Assembly: GCA_030374805.1 (NCBI GenBank)
Contig: JARGSG010000006.1
Coordinates: forward strand, 372,001 to 436,000
Direction: 5' to 3'
DNA length: 64,000 nt
Source: Gracilaria gracilis
Lineage: Eukaryota > Rhodophyta > Florideophyceae > Gracilariales > Gracilariaceae
The notes under the pieces were generated by a model. The model saw nothing but the letters and a program-made list of their open reading frames with translations. It did not search any database and was not told where the DNA came from. This document shows, piece by piece, positions 45,845-55,749 of this stretch. The first letter of the stretch is position 1. The number at the start of each line of letters is the position of its first letter. A program made the position numbers and the translations under genes.

Positions 45845-47632
45845 CTAAAGTAGTTCTGATAAACCCAGTCCTTTGTGCGGAAAAATCGACGGGCGGTTCG
45901 CGCTGTCCCCGTTTGATTCCGTTCCTTCCTGTGCTGCAGATACTCCAGTTCCGGTTTCCGGTAGCGTTACCAATTCTTGGAGTGGGCTAGGCGCTCTGTA
46001 GACGCGATCGCGGGATATCCTTTCGTGTTGGTTATTAATTTCCAGCACGAGGGTGTCTCCAGACATGGAAATAACCTTATACAGTCCGTCCGCAATCGGC
46101 GATAACATGTGGCGGCGTTCGTTCTCCGGGTTGTAATACTCCTTACGAAGGAAAACATAATCTCCTACCTGTAGGTTAGGTAACGGTCTCCGAATTCGGC
46201 TATCAAAGTTGCGCTTGTAGGCTAGCTGAGCCCTGTCCATAAAGGCACGTGCTGCAGGTACCAGCTTGGTGAGCCATTTCTGCCACGCATCGCGGTACAA
46301 GCCCGGTGATGGGAACGTATCCAGAGTTGGCTGCGCCTCGATGGCTAGAGGAGGTGGTCTCCTTGACAGTACCAGCTCAAATGGTGAAAGTCCCGTTACC
46401 CGATGAACCTGGGTGTTGTACGCATACGTGATAGCGTCCGTGAACTGATCCCACGTCTTGGGATGATCTGCTACACAGGATCTCAAAGCATCAAGGATGG
46501 TTCGATTAAATCTCTCTACTTGTCCGTTCGCTTGCGGATGATAAGTCGTAGTGAATAAATTCCTAATATCCAGGATCCTACACACATCTTGAAAGAACTT
46601 CGAGGTGAATTGAGAGCCGTTATCGGAAAGTAATTGTACCGGTGGGCCATACACAAAGACCCAGTGGGTAACAAACGCTTGAGCCAGAGCGGCTGCTGTT
46701 ATCCGTTTGAGCGGTACTTTTCTGACCAATTTAGGGAACCTGTCGGTGATGACCAGTAGGTACCGGTTTCCTCGCGAGGTCTTAATCAATTCTCCAAGAA
46801 TGTCAATGGCGACGAACTCCAGCGGTGCCCGTGCGGGAAACAACGTTAACTCCTTCGAGTACTTTCTTAATTTGACGTCATTCTTGGCACAAGCCTGACA
46901 GGAGCGGCGGACTGCGTAACAGTCGAACGCCATTGCGGGCCAATTGAAGTCCCTTCTTAAGGTGAGATAAAGCTTACTTCCTCCCGGGTGGGCTCCCAAC
47001 TTCACATAGTGAGACAAGTGCAGTACGCGACTCTGTAAGGAGTGAGGTACTACCATTTGTGGGTTGGTTTCAACAGTTCGCACCAAGTAGCCTTGGTCAT
47101 TCACCTGGAAAGGTATCATGTACCCACCGTTCAGACGGGCCCTAACCTGTATACAAAAGGGATCCATCTGCTGTTCCCGTATCATCTCCTCGGGCGAAAT
47201 CGGTACAAATGACCCGGTATCCGGTTTTACAGTCTGTGTGGCAAGGATATCGTCACAAACGTCATCCGATAGGATTTCTGTCTTCCCCTCATCGAGGTCA
47301 CCAACCATAAAGCATGGTATCTCTCCCCTGTCCTCGGTGGGTTCAGATTCTGCTGCAGTGGCCAAACGAGATAGAGCGTCTGCCTGCAAGTTCAAGGAGC
47401 CTTTGTTGTACACTACGTCAAAGTCAAATTCCGAGAGTCGGAGTCTCCATCTCATCATTCGTCCCGAGGGTTCGGTAATACCCATGAGACAGCGTAGGCA
47501 AGAATGGTCCGCGTGTACCCGAAAGTGGGTTCCCATCAAGTATGGTCTCAACGTTGAGAGGGCCCATACAACGGCAAGGCATTCCTTCTCCGAGACGGAG
47601 TAATTCCGTTCGTGCACATTCAGTGATCTCGA
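45845..47632 (-). pseudogene. pol: pol of family III, 3' part: RNase H end and integrase
   Basis: Continues in the frame of the upstream pol part after one TGA at 47630-47632 (a Trp codon in copy IB). RNase H ends with E-K-E-C-L-A-V-V-W, A-D-H-S and A-D-A-L-S-R. Integrase has H-L-S-H-Y...H-P-G-G and C-Q-A-C (zinc finger), then A-I-D-I-L-G, L-S-D-N-G-S and Q-V-E-R-F-N-R, a complete DDE triad. A GPY/F-like segment follows (D-G-L-Y-K-V). The frame ends at TAG 45845-45847, before the linker and chromodomain. Apart from the nonsense codons the enzyme motifs are intact. Confidence 0.9.
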
Positions 47633-49899
47633 TCAATACCCGATAGGGTGCCGTTTGCCAGACTCTTCCACCTGGAACAACGCACAACCAACTTGGTTCG
47701 CACTCGCATCAATGTCAACCTCGTAGGGTAAGCCAGGTTTCGGCAGGGCCAAGACTGGTGGCCACGTTACAGCTTCAATTAGTGCTGCAAATGCGGAGGC
47801 TTCCGCATCGCCAAAGGGTTCCAATTCTACTGGTCTTCCTTTCATCAGGAGTTTGTTCAACGGCGAAGCGATATCCGAAAAGTTCGGCACGAAACGACGG
47901 TAAACGTTACACAGGCCTAAGAAGGATCGAAGCTCAGTTTGAGTTCTTGGGTGGTTCGCCTCTTTCAAGGATTTTACCCGCACCTCGTCAATTGAGAGCT
48001 TTCCTGGGCGAATAATATGCCCAAGGTACTTAACCGATTCGGTGAAAAACTCGCACTTCTCAAGCTTCAAGGTAATCCCTGCGTCCCGTAAAACGGTCAT
48101 AACTTCCCGTACAAGGGTGAGATGGTCCCCCATGTTATTGGAAAAGACGACGACGTCGTCCAAGTATACCAAACATGTGGTCCACTTGAACCTAGCCAGG
48201 AGAATATCAACCCCTCGCTGAAACGTTGCGGGGGCGTTCGTTAACCCAAAGGGCATTCTCCGAAAACGGTACAGGCCTTGATGGCACACGAAGGCCGTCT
48301 TATCCTTATCTTCTTCCCTTATGGGCACTTGACAGTATTCCCAATTGGCATCTAAAGTGGTAAGCACTTTCGTGCTCCCTAGAGAATCGATATATTCGTC
48401 CATATGGGGAATCGGATATACGTCTTTCACTGTAACCGCATTTAACTTTCGGTAATCGAGACAAAATCTCCATGATCCATCTGGCTTCGGCACCAAAACA
48501 ACTGGTGACGCCCAACGGGATTGAGCGGGCTCAATAACGCCGGCTCGGAGCATCTTCTCGACTTGAGATTCTTCCTCTTCTCGGGCCTTCGGTCCTGCCC
48601 TGTAAGTGTGTTGCGCAATGGGCCAAGTGTTCTGAAGTAGATCTATGCAATGCTCTGTGACTCCAATTGTTCTGATAGTACCATCCCACATGGGCGTAAA
48701 CTCGCGAAGCATATCGCGTAGCTTCTCCCGATGGGACTCCGGTACGTGCTCCAAATTGAGCTTCATTAACTCCTCAACAGGGTTCGTCGGTTCAGTGCCA
48801 GGTGGCAACGGCTTAACCTCAAAAGGTGCTGGGGTGTCTGAACCCGAGTTCTTCTGGGTATCATTCGTATCAGCTTGAAGTGACTCATTCCGTAATTCGG
48901 CCAATTCGGCGGCCTCCTCCCCCTCCTTAGGGTCAGATACACCGAGCACGGTTCCAATCGGAATTTTCGTGGGTATCACTGCAGCGGGGTGTGGTAGTAC
49001 CGTGCCAATTACTTGGTTCTTTGTTAACCATTGTTTGGTTTTGCCAAGATTGGCGACGAGGACCTTAAAGGCTTCATCCGGCTGAATCGTTACAACTCCA
49101 TTAGCTAGAGCGATCTGGCGCTCTTCATATAGTGCCGGTGACGGCTGCAATGTATGTAGACCAAACTGTTTGGTGACGACTTCGACCCACACCTGGGACT
49201 CTGGCGGAAGGTGCACCGATTTGAGCACGTGCAACTTCGTTGATGCCACTGTGCCTTTGGTAGGCTGATGTGCAAACGGAAGCGGTACGTGTTTCCGCGT
49301 AGCGGCTCGCAGAGGTCTCTGAACAATCGGAATTATTGAACCGTCTTCCATTTCTATGGTACGCTTCCGAGGACGGATATTTTCCACAAACCTGTCACAG
49401 AAATCACAACCCAGTATAACTGGTGCGGCTATCGAGTCGCAAACGACGAAATCTACCTTCACGAGGTGCCTTCCTAATCTTACCAGGAGCGAAATGTAAC
49501 CAGCCGTACTAATCGGATTGTTGTTGGCATCCGAAATATCCATTGATGGACCGTAACGAACACGTTCCTGAAGAGCAGGCGGTATCAGTTTCCTGTGAAT
49601 AAGGTTAGGAGCAGCGCCTGTGTCTAGGACCGACAACTGACGAACCATAAAATGTTCTGAAAGGCCGAGATCGGCGTAAACTCTATAGTTCCGCTTGGCC
49701 ATGACCAGGATTCTATCCGGGAGACGGGGATTACGGGCCCGTATCCACGGTCGACAAAGAACACCAAAGTGTTCCGAATCCACGTCGGTGGCTGCCATTT
49801 TCCTTGATAGGATCGTAACAGTTGGGAGCGAAGCGGAAGCGCCTCGGGCGTCTTCTGCTTCGACTTGGAAGACGCCCCTCCCGTCGGGGAGACTCCCAA
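47633..49899 (-). CDS. pol: pol of family III, 5' part: protease, RT and start of RNase H
   Basis: Open for 721 codons (47633-49798). The region to the gag stop (49799-49899) belongs to pol by comparison with family I but is one frame off, owing to a small indel near 49810. Protease: L-D-T-G-A near 49610. Linker with P-K-E-G-E-E. RT: palm motif Y-L-D-D near 48155-48166, G-L-T-N-A-P-A-T-F-Q and L-G-H-I-I. RNase H begins with D-I-D-A-S-A-N-Q-V-G-C-A. It stops at a TGA (47630-47632) in the same frame, so the mature enzyme would be cut inside RNase H. All catalytic residues seen are intact. Confidence 0.9.
48915..48930 (-). other. internal polypurine tract 1, family III
   Basis: CTAAGGAGGGGGAGGA between protease and RT, identical over these 16 bases to the copy IA and IB tracts although the surrounding coding sequence differs clearly between the families. 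Confidence 0.6.
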
Positions 49900-49913
49900 A
49901 TTTAGTTTTTCGG
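49831..49913 (-). other. gag-pol junction: candidate -1 frameshift site with two hairpins (III)
   Basis: Gag ends CCG-AAA-AAC-TAA; the -1 frame reads GAA-AAA-CTA into pol. Hairpin 1: CTCCC-CGAC-GGGAG. Hairpin 2: GGGCGTCTTC, a 12-base loop, then GAAGACGCCC, ten perfect pairs. Same order and place as in copies IA and IB, with different bases forming the stems. Confidence 0.65.
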
Positions 49914-52043
49914 AGCTGAAACCGCCTGATGCGGGCGATTTCCCTCCGTGGGACTTGCCTGATTCCCGTTTACCGGTTCGCGACGCTGAGCCTGAAAGTT
50001 ACTCTGCGCGAAGGCAGGGTTACCATGCCTGGTTCCAGCAGCTCCCTGAAGGGCCAACGAATGCTTAGCGCCTTCATAGGATGTTCTGGGGACCCGTGCC
50101 TCTTCGGGCGTCAGAGACTCGACCTGAGTGACGATTTTCAACCTATGCCTTGCCGGGACCGTGCACTGCGGTGAAATATGACCAAACTCATAACATTCGT
50201 AGCAGATCACTGCAATTGAACCATCGGTGGGACGCGCTATAACACGACCCTGCTGGGTGCCATCCCTCCATCCTGGGCGAGTTGTGCTCATCATGCGACC
50301 TCCATAGGGTATCGGTGCTGCCGGAACTCGGCGGTCCTGAGCATACAGGGCCGGATCGCACTCCGTAGACGGCACCGTGGTTGACGGCAATTCCGAGGTG
50401 GCCATTGAAGTGCCGATAGAACTCGGATTACTACCTATGAGGTGCACATTATCCATGTTCATACTGGCTTCATTCCCATATGAAAGGGCCAGTGGAGAGT
50501 CAGAATTGTTGGCAAACAGTACCGTACGACGCTTCGATTTGGAGGGACGCCGAGCTCGGAGCGTATCCCCTTCAGCCTGGGCGTACTGTACCAATTCCAA
50601 ATAGGTTATCTTCCTGTTCCTTTCCCGAGAACGGGCTACAAGTGCCCGAATCGCGGGATTTAACCCATCGACAAACATCGCACATCTCTCCTGTGAAGGA
50701 TGAACATTACCACAGCGGTGGAAAGCCTTATTCAGGCGCGTTGAATAAGTCGTTTCCGTTTCTTCCGGACGTTGCTTCAGTTCCGTAAGGGCCGACGTAG
50801 CCTGCTGAATAGCATGACCAGTAGCGTATGACCTTAAGAGGTAATGAACCGCTTCGGGCCGACAAGTAACGCCGCCTTCCGAGGCTCTTGACGATCCAAG
50901 GATGGAATTAAACTCGTCTTCAGCCTGACCTTTCAGGTAGTAGGGGAGGGCAACGTACGACTGTCCCTCCGTTATTCCAAGAATATCGGCTTCGTGAACG
51001 AACCTAGAGAGGAAATCCAGCACCCGGATGGGGTCTTCTCCTGTAAACTCGCGATTCTTGATTGTCACGCTGAGCTTACGGATGTGCACCCTCACCTTTT
51101 CCGTACTTCTAGAGGTTCTCTTCCCTTCGGACTTCTGTAACCGATAATAACGGTACGATAACAACTTCCGATAATGCGGATTCGTAGGCTTCAACTCCTT
51201 AAGACCAGGACACTTAGCTCCCTTCTCCCGGGTACGAATTGCACCTTGAGAGGTAAACGTGGCCCTTGAACGGGACGATCGAGAGTGTCGACGACGACTA
51301 CCTTCCGAGGCAGCGGACGATGACGACGATGACGAGCTGTCCAAGCTGTCAGAGTCAGAGTCAGAGTCAGACGAATCCACGTGGTGGCGAGACTCTTTTG
51401 AGGACTTGCGATGGCTCTTCTTATCACAGTGATGAACGAAATCTTTCGAAACAGACTTCTCCCGTGGGGCAACTTCTACTTCTTCATCCATCCTAATAAT
51501 GGCTTCGAGGGTACCCAGACGGGCGTGAATTCGATCCGTTGTGGCACGGAACTCTTCCATTGTCAGATAATAGCCATCCACGAAACTCTGTGGGGAACCA
51601 AAGCACTCCAGAATTGAGTTCATTTCCTGTCTCAGGAGCTGGATTTCTCCCCAAACATCTCTCATTTGAGCGTCTTTCACTTCCTCGCGAAGCGATTCGA
51701 CCTCCTTTTTGAGTGCAGCTTGAGAGCTAGCTCTCACCGCGCTCTGGGCCTCAAGCATGCGAACTTGAGTATCCAATTCGGATAATACTGCGTCACTTGC
51801 CGCAGCAGCGGATAAAAGTCCTTCCAGAGGAACGGAAATGGGCCCGGCCACTGGGGCATCAGACGTATTCGACGGTTGTTTCCGGCTCCCTAATTTCTTC
51901 TCCTTCCCCGGTAGCGGGTCAGGATCTGACCGCTCTTGCGGGGGTAGACCAGAACCGACAGAACGAGCCTTGGACGGACTTGGCGGTTTTCCGGATCCAA
52001 TTCCAGTGACAGAAACAAACCCAAGCGGGGAAACAACTACCAA
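49902..52043 (-). CDS. gag: gag of Gypsy family III
   Basis: One frame of 713 codons without a stop. The first in-frame ATG is at 51756-51758 (residue 96 of the frame); no earlier ATG is present, so the original start, found in family I as M-T-L-S-D, seems lost. Coiled coil at about residues 85-170, long S/D-rich tract at about 220-250 followed by R/S-rich basic sequence, and a capsid-like core (T-G-E-D-P-I-R-V-L-D-F-L...F-H-R-C-G-N-V) at about 330-490. CCHC zinc knuckle C-Y-E-C-Y-E-F-G-H-I-S-P-Q-C near 50165-50210. It ends Pro-Lys-Asn-TAA. The core matches family I gag closely. It would assemble the cytoplasmic particle and bind genomic RNA. Confidence 0.9.
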   Translation of the reverse strand: MVVVSPLGFVSVTGIGSGKPPSPSKARSVGSGLPPQERSDPDPLPGKEKKLGSRKQPSNTSDAPVAGPISVPLEGLLSAAAASDAVLSELDTQVRMLEAQSAVRASSQAALKKEVESLREEVKDAQMRDVWGEIQLLRQEMNSILECFGSPQSFVDGYYLTMEEFRATTDRIHARLGTLEAIIRMDEEVEVAPREKSVSKDFVHHCDKKSHRKSSKESRHHVDSSDSDSDSDSLDSSSSSSSSAASEGSRRRHSRSSRSRATFTSQGAIRTREKGAKCPGLKELKPTNPHYRKLLSYRYYRLQKSEGKRTSRSTEKVRVHIRKLSVTIKNREFTGEDPIRVLDFLSRFVHEADILGITEGQSYVALPYYLKGQAEDEFNSILGSSRASEGGVTCRPEAVHYLLRSYATGHAIQQATSALTELKQRPEETETTYSTRLNKAFHRCGNVHPSQERCAMFVDGLNPAIRALVARSRERNRKITYLELVQYAQAEGDTLRARRPSKSKRRTVLFANNSDSPLALSYGNEASMNMDNVHLIGSNPSSIGTSMATSELPSTTVPSTECDPALYAQDRRVPAAPIPYGGRMMSTTRPGWRDGTQQGRVIARPTDGSIAVICYECYEFGHISPQCTVPARHRLKIVTQVESLTPEEARVPRTSYEGAKHSLALQGAAGTRHGNPAFAQSNFQAQRREPVNGNQASPTEGNRPHQAVSAPKN

Positions 52044-52121
52044 AACACCAAACTTCTAGTTTCGAACTCTTATGAGTACTACTTCAATTAAACTTCCTTT
52101 TCAGGCTCTAGTCCACTAGAC

Positions 52122-52141
52122 TCTTCTAGGTTGGGAGACCA
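52122..52141 (-). promoter_or_regulatory. primer-binding site, family III
   Basis: TGGTCTCCCAACCTAGAAGA, three bases after the LTR end TCTACA. The first bases equal those of the family II site, which suggests the same or a related tRNA primer. Confidence 0.7.
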
Positions 52142-52144
52142 GAA

Positions 52145-53138
52145 TGTAGAACAAACACCAAAGAGGGTACGTGTCCACCAGGGTGTCCGAGTCCTGCTCC
52201 CACGAAAGGGCGAACTCAGAAGTAGAGCCCTCTGCCCGTGCGCGTGCCGCGTGGCAGCCGGGTGTAAACCGGAGACGGTGCTGGAATAACCTGCAGAGGT
52301 AAAGAAGAGCGTGGGCATAGAGAGGAATAACCGACGACGGATCAAGAGAGAACGAGTCTGGAAGCGGAGCGAACGGTGCCGTAAGACGGTGTAATGCTCC
52401 TACGGAGAACCACACGAGCGAAGCTAGGCCAGTGCCAACGGCGGGAACAGGGCCGATAGCGGAACGAGACACACACACGAGTGTCCAAATATAACTCTGT
52501 ACAGAGGCGGAAGCGAGATCTGCACCAGGAAAACGATGAACTAAACAAAGATCTGGTACCTCGGTGAACGACAACAAATACAACCTGATACTGGGATAAT
52601 CAGTGAAACAAGCCAGAAACTGGTAGTAAAGAACTTCCTGAGGGACCCTGAGGGGTTATTGTACCGAGACCAGTCGTGGTTACTCTCCTTAGAGGAGTCG
52701 TGAACCTACGTAGGCAGTAACAACCATGGCCCGGCATTCGGGATGAAGACCACGTACTTCAGGAAGAAGATACGACTCAGGTGAGTTTTACTTAGTGGTT
52801 CCAGGGCGAGATCGCTCTAGCATATATACTATCTACTGTATCTGGGGCTGCGCACTCCCACGAGGGCTTTACACGTGGACAACCCAGTGTCAGGGTGCCA
52901 AGGTATCTACCCAGCGGGTGTGACACCAAATATTTGGACAAATATGCCACAAGGCCCTACTGTACACCTATTTCATAGGTTCTATCCCCGATTCACCTAA
53001 CAAGTTACGTCCCAACAATATTTCCAATTTTACCCGAAACGGGGTCCATATTCATAGTCTGACACGTCAGGGCTCAATGGATAGAGCTCCATTATGAGAA
53101 ACCTCATTGTGCCGACATCGGATTGCCATTGCTCCACA
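52145..53138 (-). repeat. 5' LTR of Gypsy family III
   Basis: The 994-bp partner of 41162-42157 with the same ends, bordered on the outside by ACTCT (53139-53143). It lies inside the family IV gag gene. Confidence 0.93.
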
Positions 53139-53143
53139 ACTCT

Positions 53144-54048
53144 GAATGGATTCAGTCCTGTATTGATTTGGAATACATTTCTACGGTCAAGATGGCCGAA
53201 GACCTTATGGATGCCAAACTTCGTAAGTATTTGGAATCCGAAGCCGAGGAGGAAAAAGACACAATGACGGTGGCAGAAATTAATGCTATAATCAAACGTG
53301 AACTTTCGATGGACATGTCTGACAGCTCCTCCCGCTCGCGAATGAAGGGGCTGTTTACGTCGTATGTGTCTACGTTGCGTAGGAATGTGCTCATTTGGGT
53401 ATGAATGACCATCCAAAATTATCAGTCAAGCACATTGTAGCTACTATCCGTCCCAGCACATTGCAGCAACGTCTCGAAACGGACCTGGAACTGGTGTACT
53501 CACCTCTGAAGAAGGACTTCAAAGGTTTTGTGAAACACGCAATGTCTGTATCCGAAGCATTTCAGATCGTAGACAATGGTCCACCCTCTAGAACGCGAGT
53601 TTCAAAACCCCGCAAAGGAAGCTTTGTAAGTTTTGCCACGAGTAGCGAGTCACCAGCCCCACCAAGCTTTTCAAAAGAGCAGAAGCGCGCAAGCCAGAAA
53701 TCCAAACGACTTCCCCCGCTCTGTCCGCACGAACCATGCCAGCGTGAAGGTGAACGGCATTGGATTGATGATTGTACGAAGGCCACCGCTGTCGAGAAGG
53801 AAGCTCTGAAAGCTCATCTTTCAGCCAAGAAGGCAGCGGATGGACCTGCGATGAACACAAGGTCTCACAAAGCCAAATCAAAGCCAGGCAGCGTGGGACG
53901 TGTGAAACCTGCTCAGTACTCTACAGAGGCAAGCTGTTCTGTTACTGTATCCGATGGCATGACTTCCGTCGAGACATCTGGTCGCTGTGATGATGGCAGC
54001 GACGACAGCATTTTGTCACCTACATTCGCAGAGTCAGCTGCTTTGTAA
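53144..54048 (+). pseudogene. gag: gag of family IV, C-terminal part
   Basis: Begins E-W-I-Q-S-C-I-D-L-E, in frame with the fragment ending at 41161. One frame break near 53395-53400 (a TGA follows W-V in the first frame); the second frame runs to TAA 54046-54048. It includes a capsid-like helical region (to about 53580), a basic and S/P-rich linker, and an unusual zinc knuckle C-P-H-E-P-C-x6-H-W-I-D-D-C (C-x4-C-x6-H-x4-C, about 53722-53776). The wider spacing separates it from the usual CCHC of families I-III. Confidence 0.72.
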
Positions 54049-54730
54049 GGTATCGGGAAGATTTCCGCAATCAAGAAGGTCACTTTGGCTGTGGCACTCA
54101 GGAAGGATAATCAGGCAGAAGCAGAGAGTTTTTCTTTCTCACGCACATGGACAATACCACGCACCATTCTACACCCACATCTGGAAAATTGGTACTCATG
54201 AAGATCTCCTTTTCGGTCGCTGATAATGACCTGGCTTGTGAGAATCTACTAATCGACAGACCCGTACTGCAACATCTGCGTGTTGACACTCACACCCTGT
54301 TGCACAGAAACCGCTTCGCCTTGAATGGGGCGGACTGCTCCCAAGTGGGCAACCCCACATCCACTTCAACGTGTGGGTAAGTCAGTCGTCTCATGGTCAC
54401 ACGCCTCAACTGCTCTAGTACAGTATCCGAGTCAACTACAGTTGTGCCTGACCTTCCAAGGGTGAACTACTATGCCCAGCGACGGGTTGAAGACCCATTC
54501 CCGGACCCAGCTCTTCTTGACCCAGTTGACAGTGAGCAGCATGAAAGCATCCACAAAGCAGTAGAGGACATGTTGCAAGTGGCCGTTGGAAATGGACTGG
54601 AGAAAACCAAGGCAAATCTTCTTAGCGAAATGGCACATGAACACATCAACATCTTCAGAACCTCGCTTTCCTCAGGACCACCAGCACAAGTCAAACCACT
54701 GAAAATTGCGGTCACACCTGATGCCAAGCC
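53986..54730 (+). pseudogene. protease region of family IV pol
   Basis: Overlaps the end of gag in the same frame: C-D-D-G-S-D-D-S-I-L-S (about 53986-54018) resembles a retropepsin active site D-(T/S)-G-(A/S), with Asp at the second place. After the TAA and a frame change near 54180, the text reads S-F-S-V-A-D-N-D and L-L-I-D-R-P-V-L-Q-H-L, the usual second half of these proteases. A third segment (54393-54730) leads to V-T-P-D-A-K-P, the usual approach to RT, where the copy IB LTR interrupts it. Confidence 0.62.
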
Positions 54731-55590
54731 TGAAGGACAACACTCCTTGGAGGCGATTTGAGGCACGTAGTTAATTTCCGCATCATGCGTTAGTAGATAT
54801 ATATGAGCTACACCGCTATTTGCGTGTCGCCTCGCTGAGGTAATTTCCACACATGTAACCGTGGATTGCACGGCTCGAGGCGCCGCTTAGCGGGTGTGAA
54901 TAGCACACGTGTAGCACGAACATGCCAGAGGCAGTGCACCCAGCATTGCTGTATTTACTTAGATATTTTAATATTTTATAGATTATTTTGGCCGGCGCAC
55001 CCACTGTCAGTGGTGCGCCGAGCTCAGTACTTAGAGGGTTGAGCACCGCTCCCCCAAGTAAACTGCCCCTTGCCAAGCAAGGGCTTCTAGCTCTAACTAT
55101 CACGCCTTCGCGGACTGTTCACCTCCAAGTGGAGTGACGACTGCGTTGTTCACGTATAGTTACCCACCCTTGTGGCGCTCAGAGTATAACCACTATTTGT
55201 GTGTCTTGTTCCTACCTATCGTCGTATACTCGCCCCTGTATTGGGTTTGCTTTATTCTCTCTCTCTCTACCCCATTCTGGTGGTTTGCTTTCTCCCCTTT
55301 TTGGGTTTGCCTCTTTGCCCTGTTCTCAGTGGCCCGTTTCCGACACCTTGTCGTTGCCGTGCTACTCTGTTTCGAGGACTCATCTCGTGACCTTGTGAAC
55401 ACGTGGATCTCTACCGACTACTAATCAGCCTAACGCTCCGACGCTTGTCGTGGTGGTTTGACCTCGGATTTACACCCGGATTAGCTGTGTCATTCCCGGA
55501 GTGCTCCGTTCGCTGTGCTGCCCTGTCGAGGGGAAGATTCCGAACGTCTTTGTGAGCCTGCGCTTTTCCAGCCAAAGGCGTTGCTCCACA
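54731..55590 (+). repeat. 5' LTR of Gypsy copy IB
   Basis: 860 bp, TGAAGGACAACACTCC...GCTCCACA. It aligns with copies at 4863-5715 and 38638-39316. Directly after it the primer-binding site has decayed (AGTGCTCTCCCG where copy IA has AGTGGTGCTTCG). Confidence 0.92.
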
Positions 55591-55749
55591 AGTGCTCTCC
55601 CGATCTAGAACGACTAGTTTTGTCGGAAGATTCACTCGTGAATTCATTTGTGGCGAGGTTAGTCCTTTTTCTCTAGTCTCCATTTGGAAATTCATTGGAA
55701 GTCCCAGCCAATTGGCTGTCGATTATCCCGTTGTACGGTTGTTCTTGTC

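Larger units (their letters stand above)
41162..53138 (-). mobile_element. Ty3/Gypsy family III, complete, with exact target duplication
   Basis: An 11,977-bp element, minus strand, with LTRs at 41162-42157 and 52145-53138 and the 5-bp duplication ACTCT on both sides (41157-41161 and 53139-53143). Order in its own direction: 5' LTR, primer site, gag, pol, chromodomain, antisense gene, polypurine tract, 3' LTR. Over the first 260 bases compared by eye, the LTRs differ at roughly one base in twenty, so the insertion is not recent. It is the best preserved Gypsy copy here: gag is open throughout. Confidence 0.95.
53139..54730 (+). mobile_element. Gypsy-type family IV relic, right part: gag end and protease
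   Basis: Continuation of 40338-41161 beyond the family III element, cut at 54730 by the LTR of copy IB. Before the two insertions it was a continuous gag-pol of about 2.4 kb; RT and the rest would lie beyond copy IB, outside the window. Its protein sequences are unlike families I-III. Confidence 0.75.
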
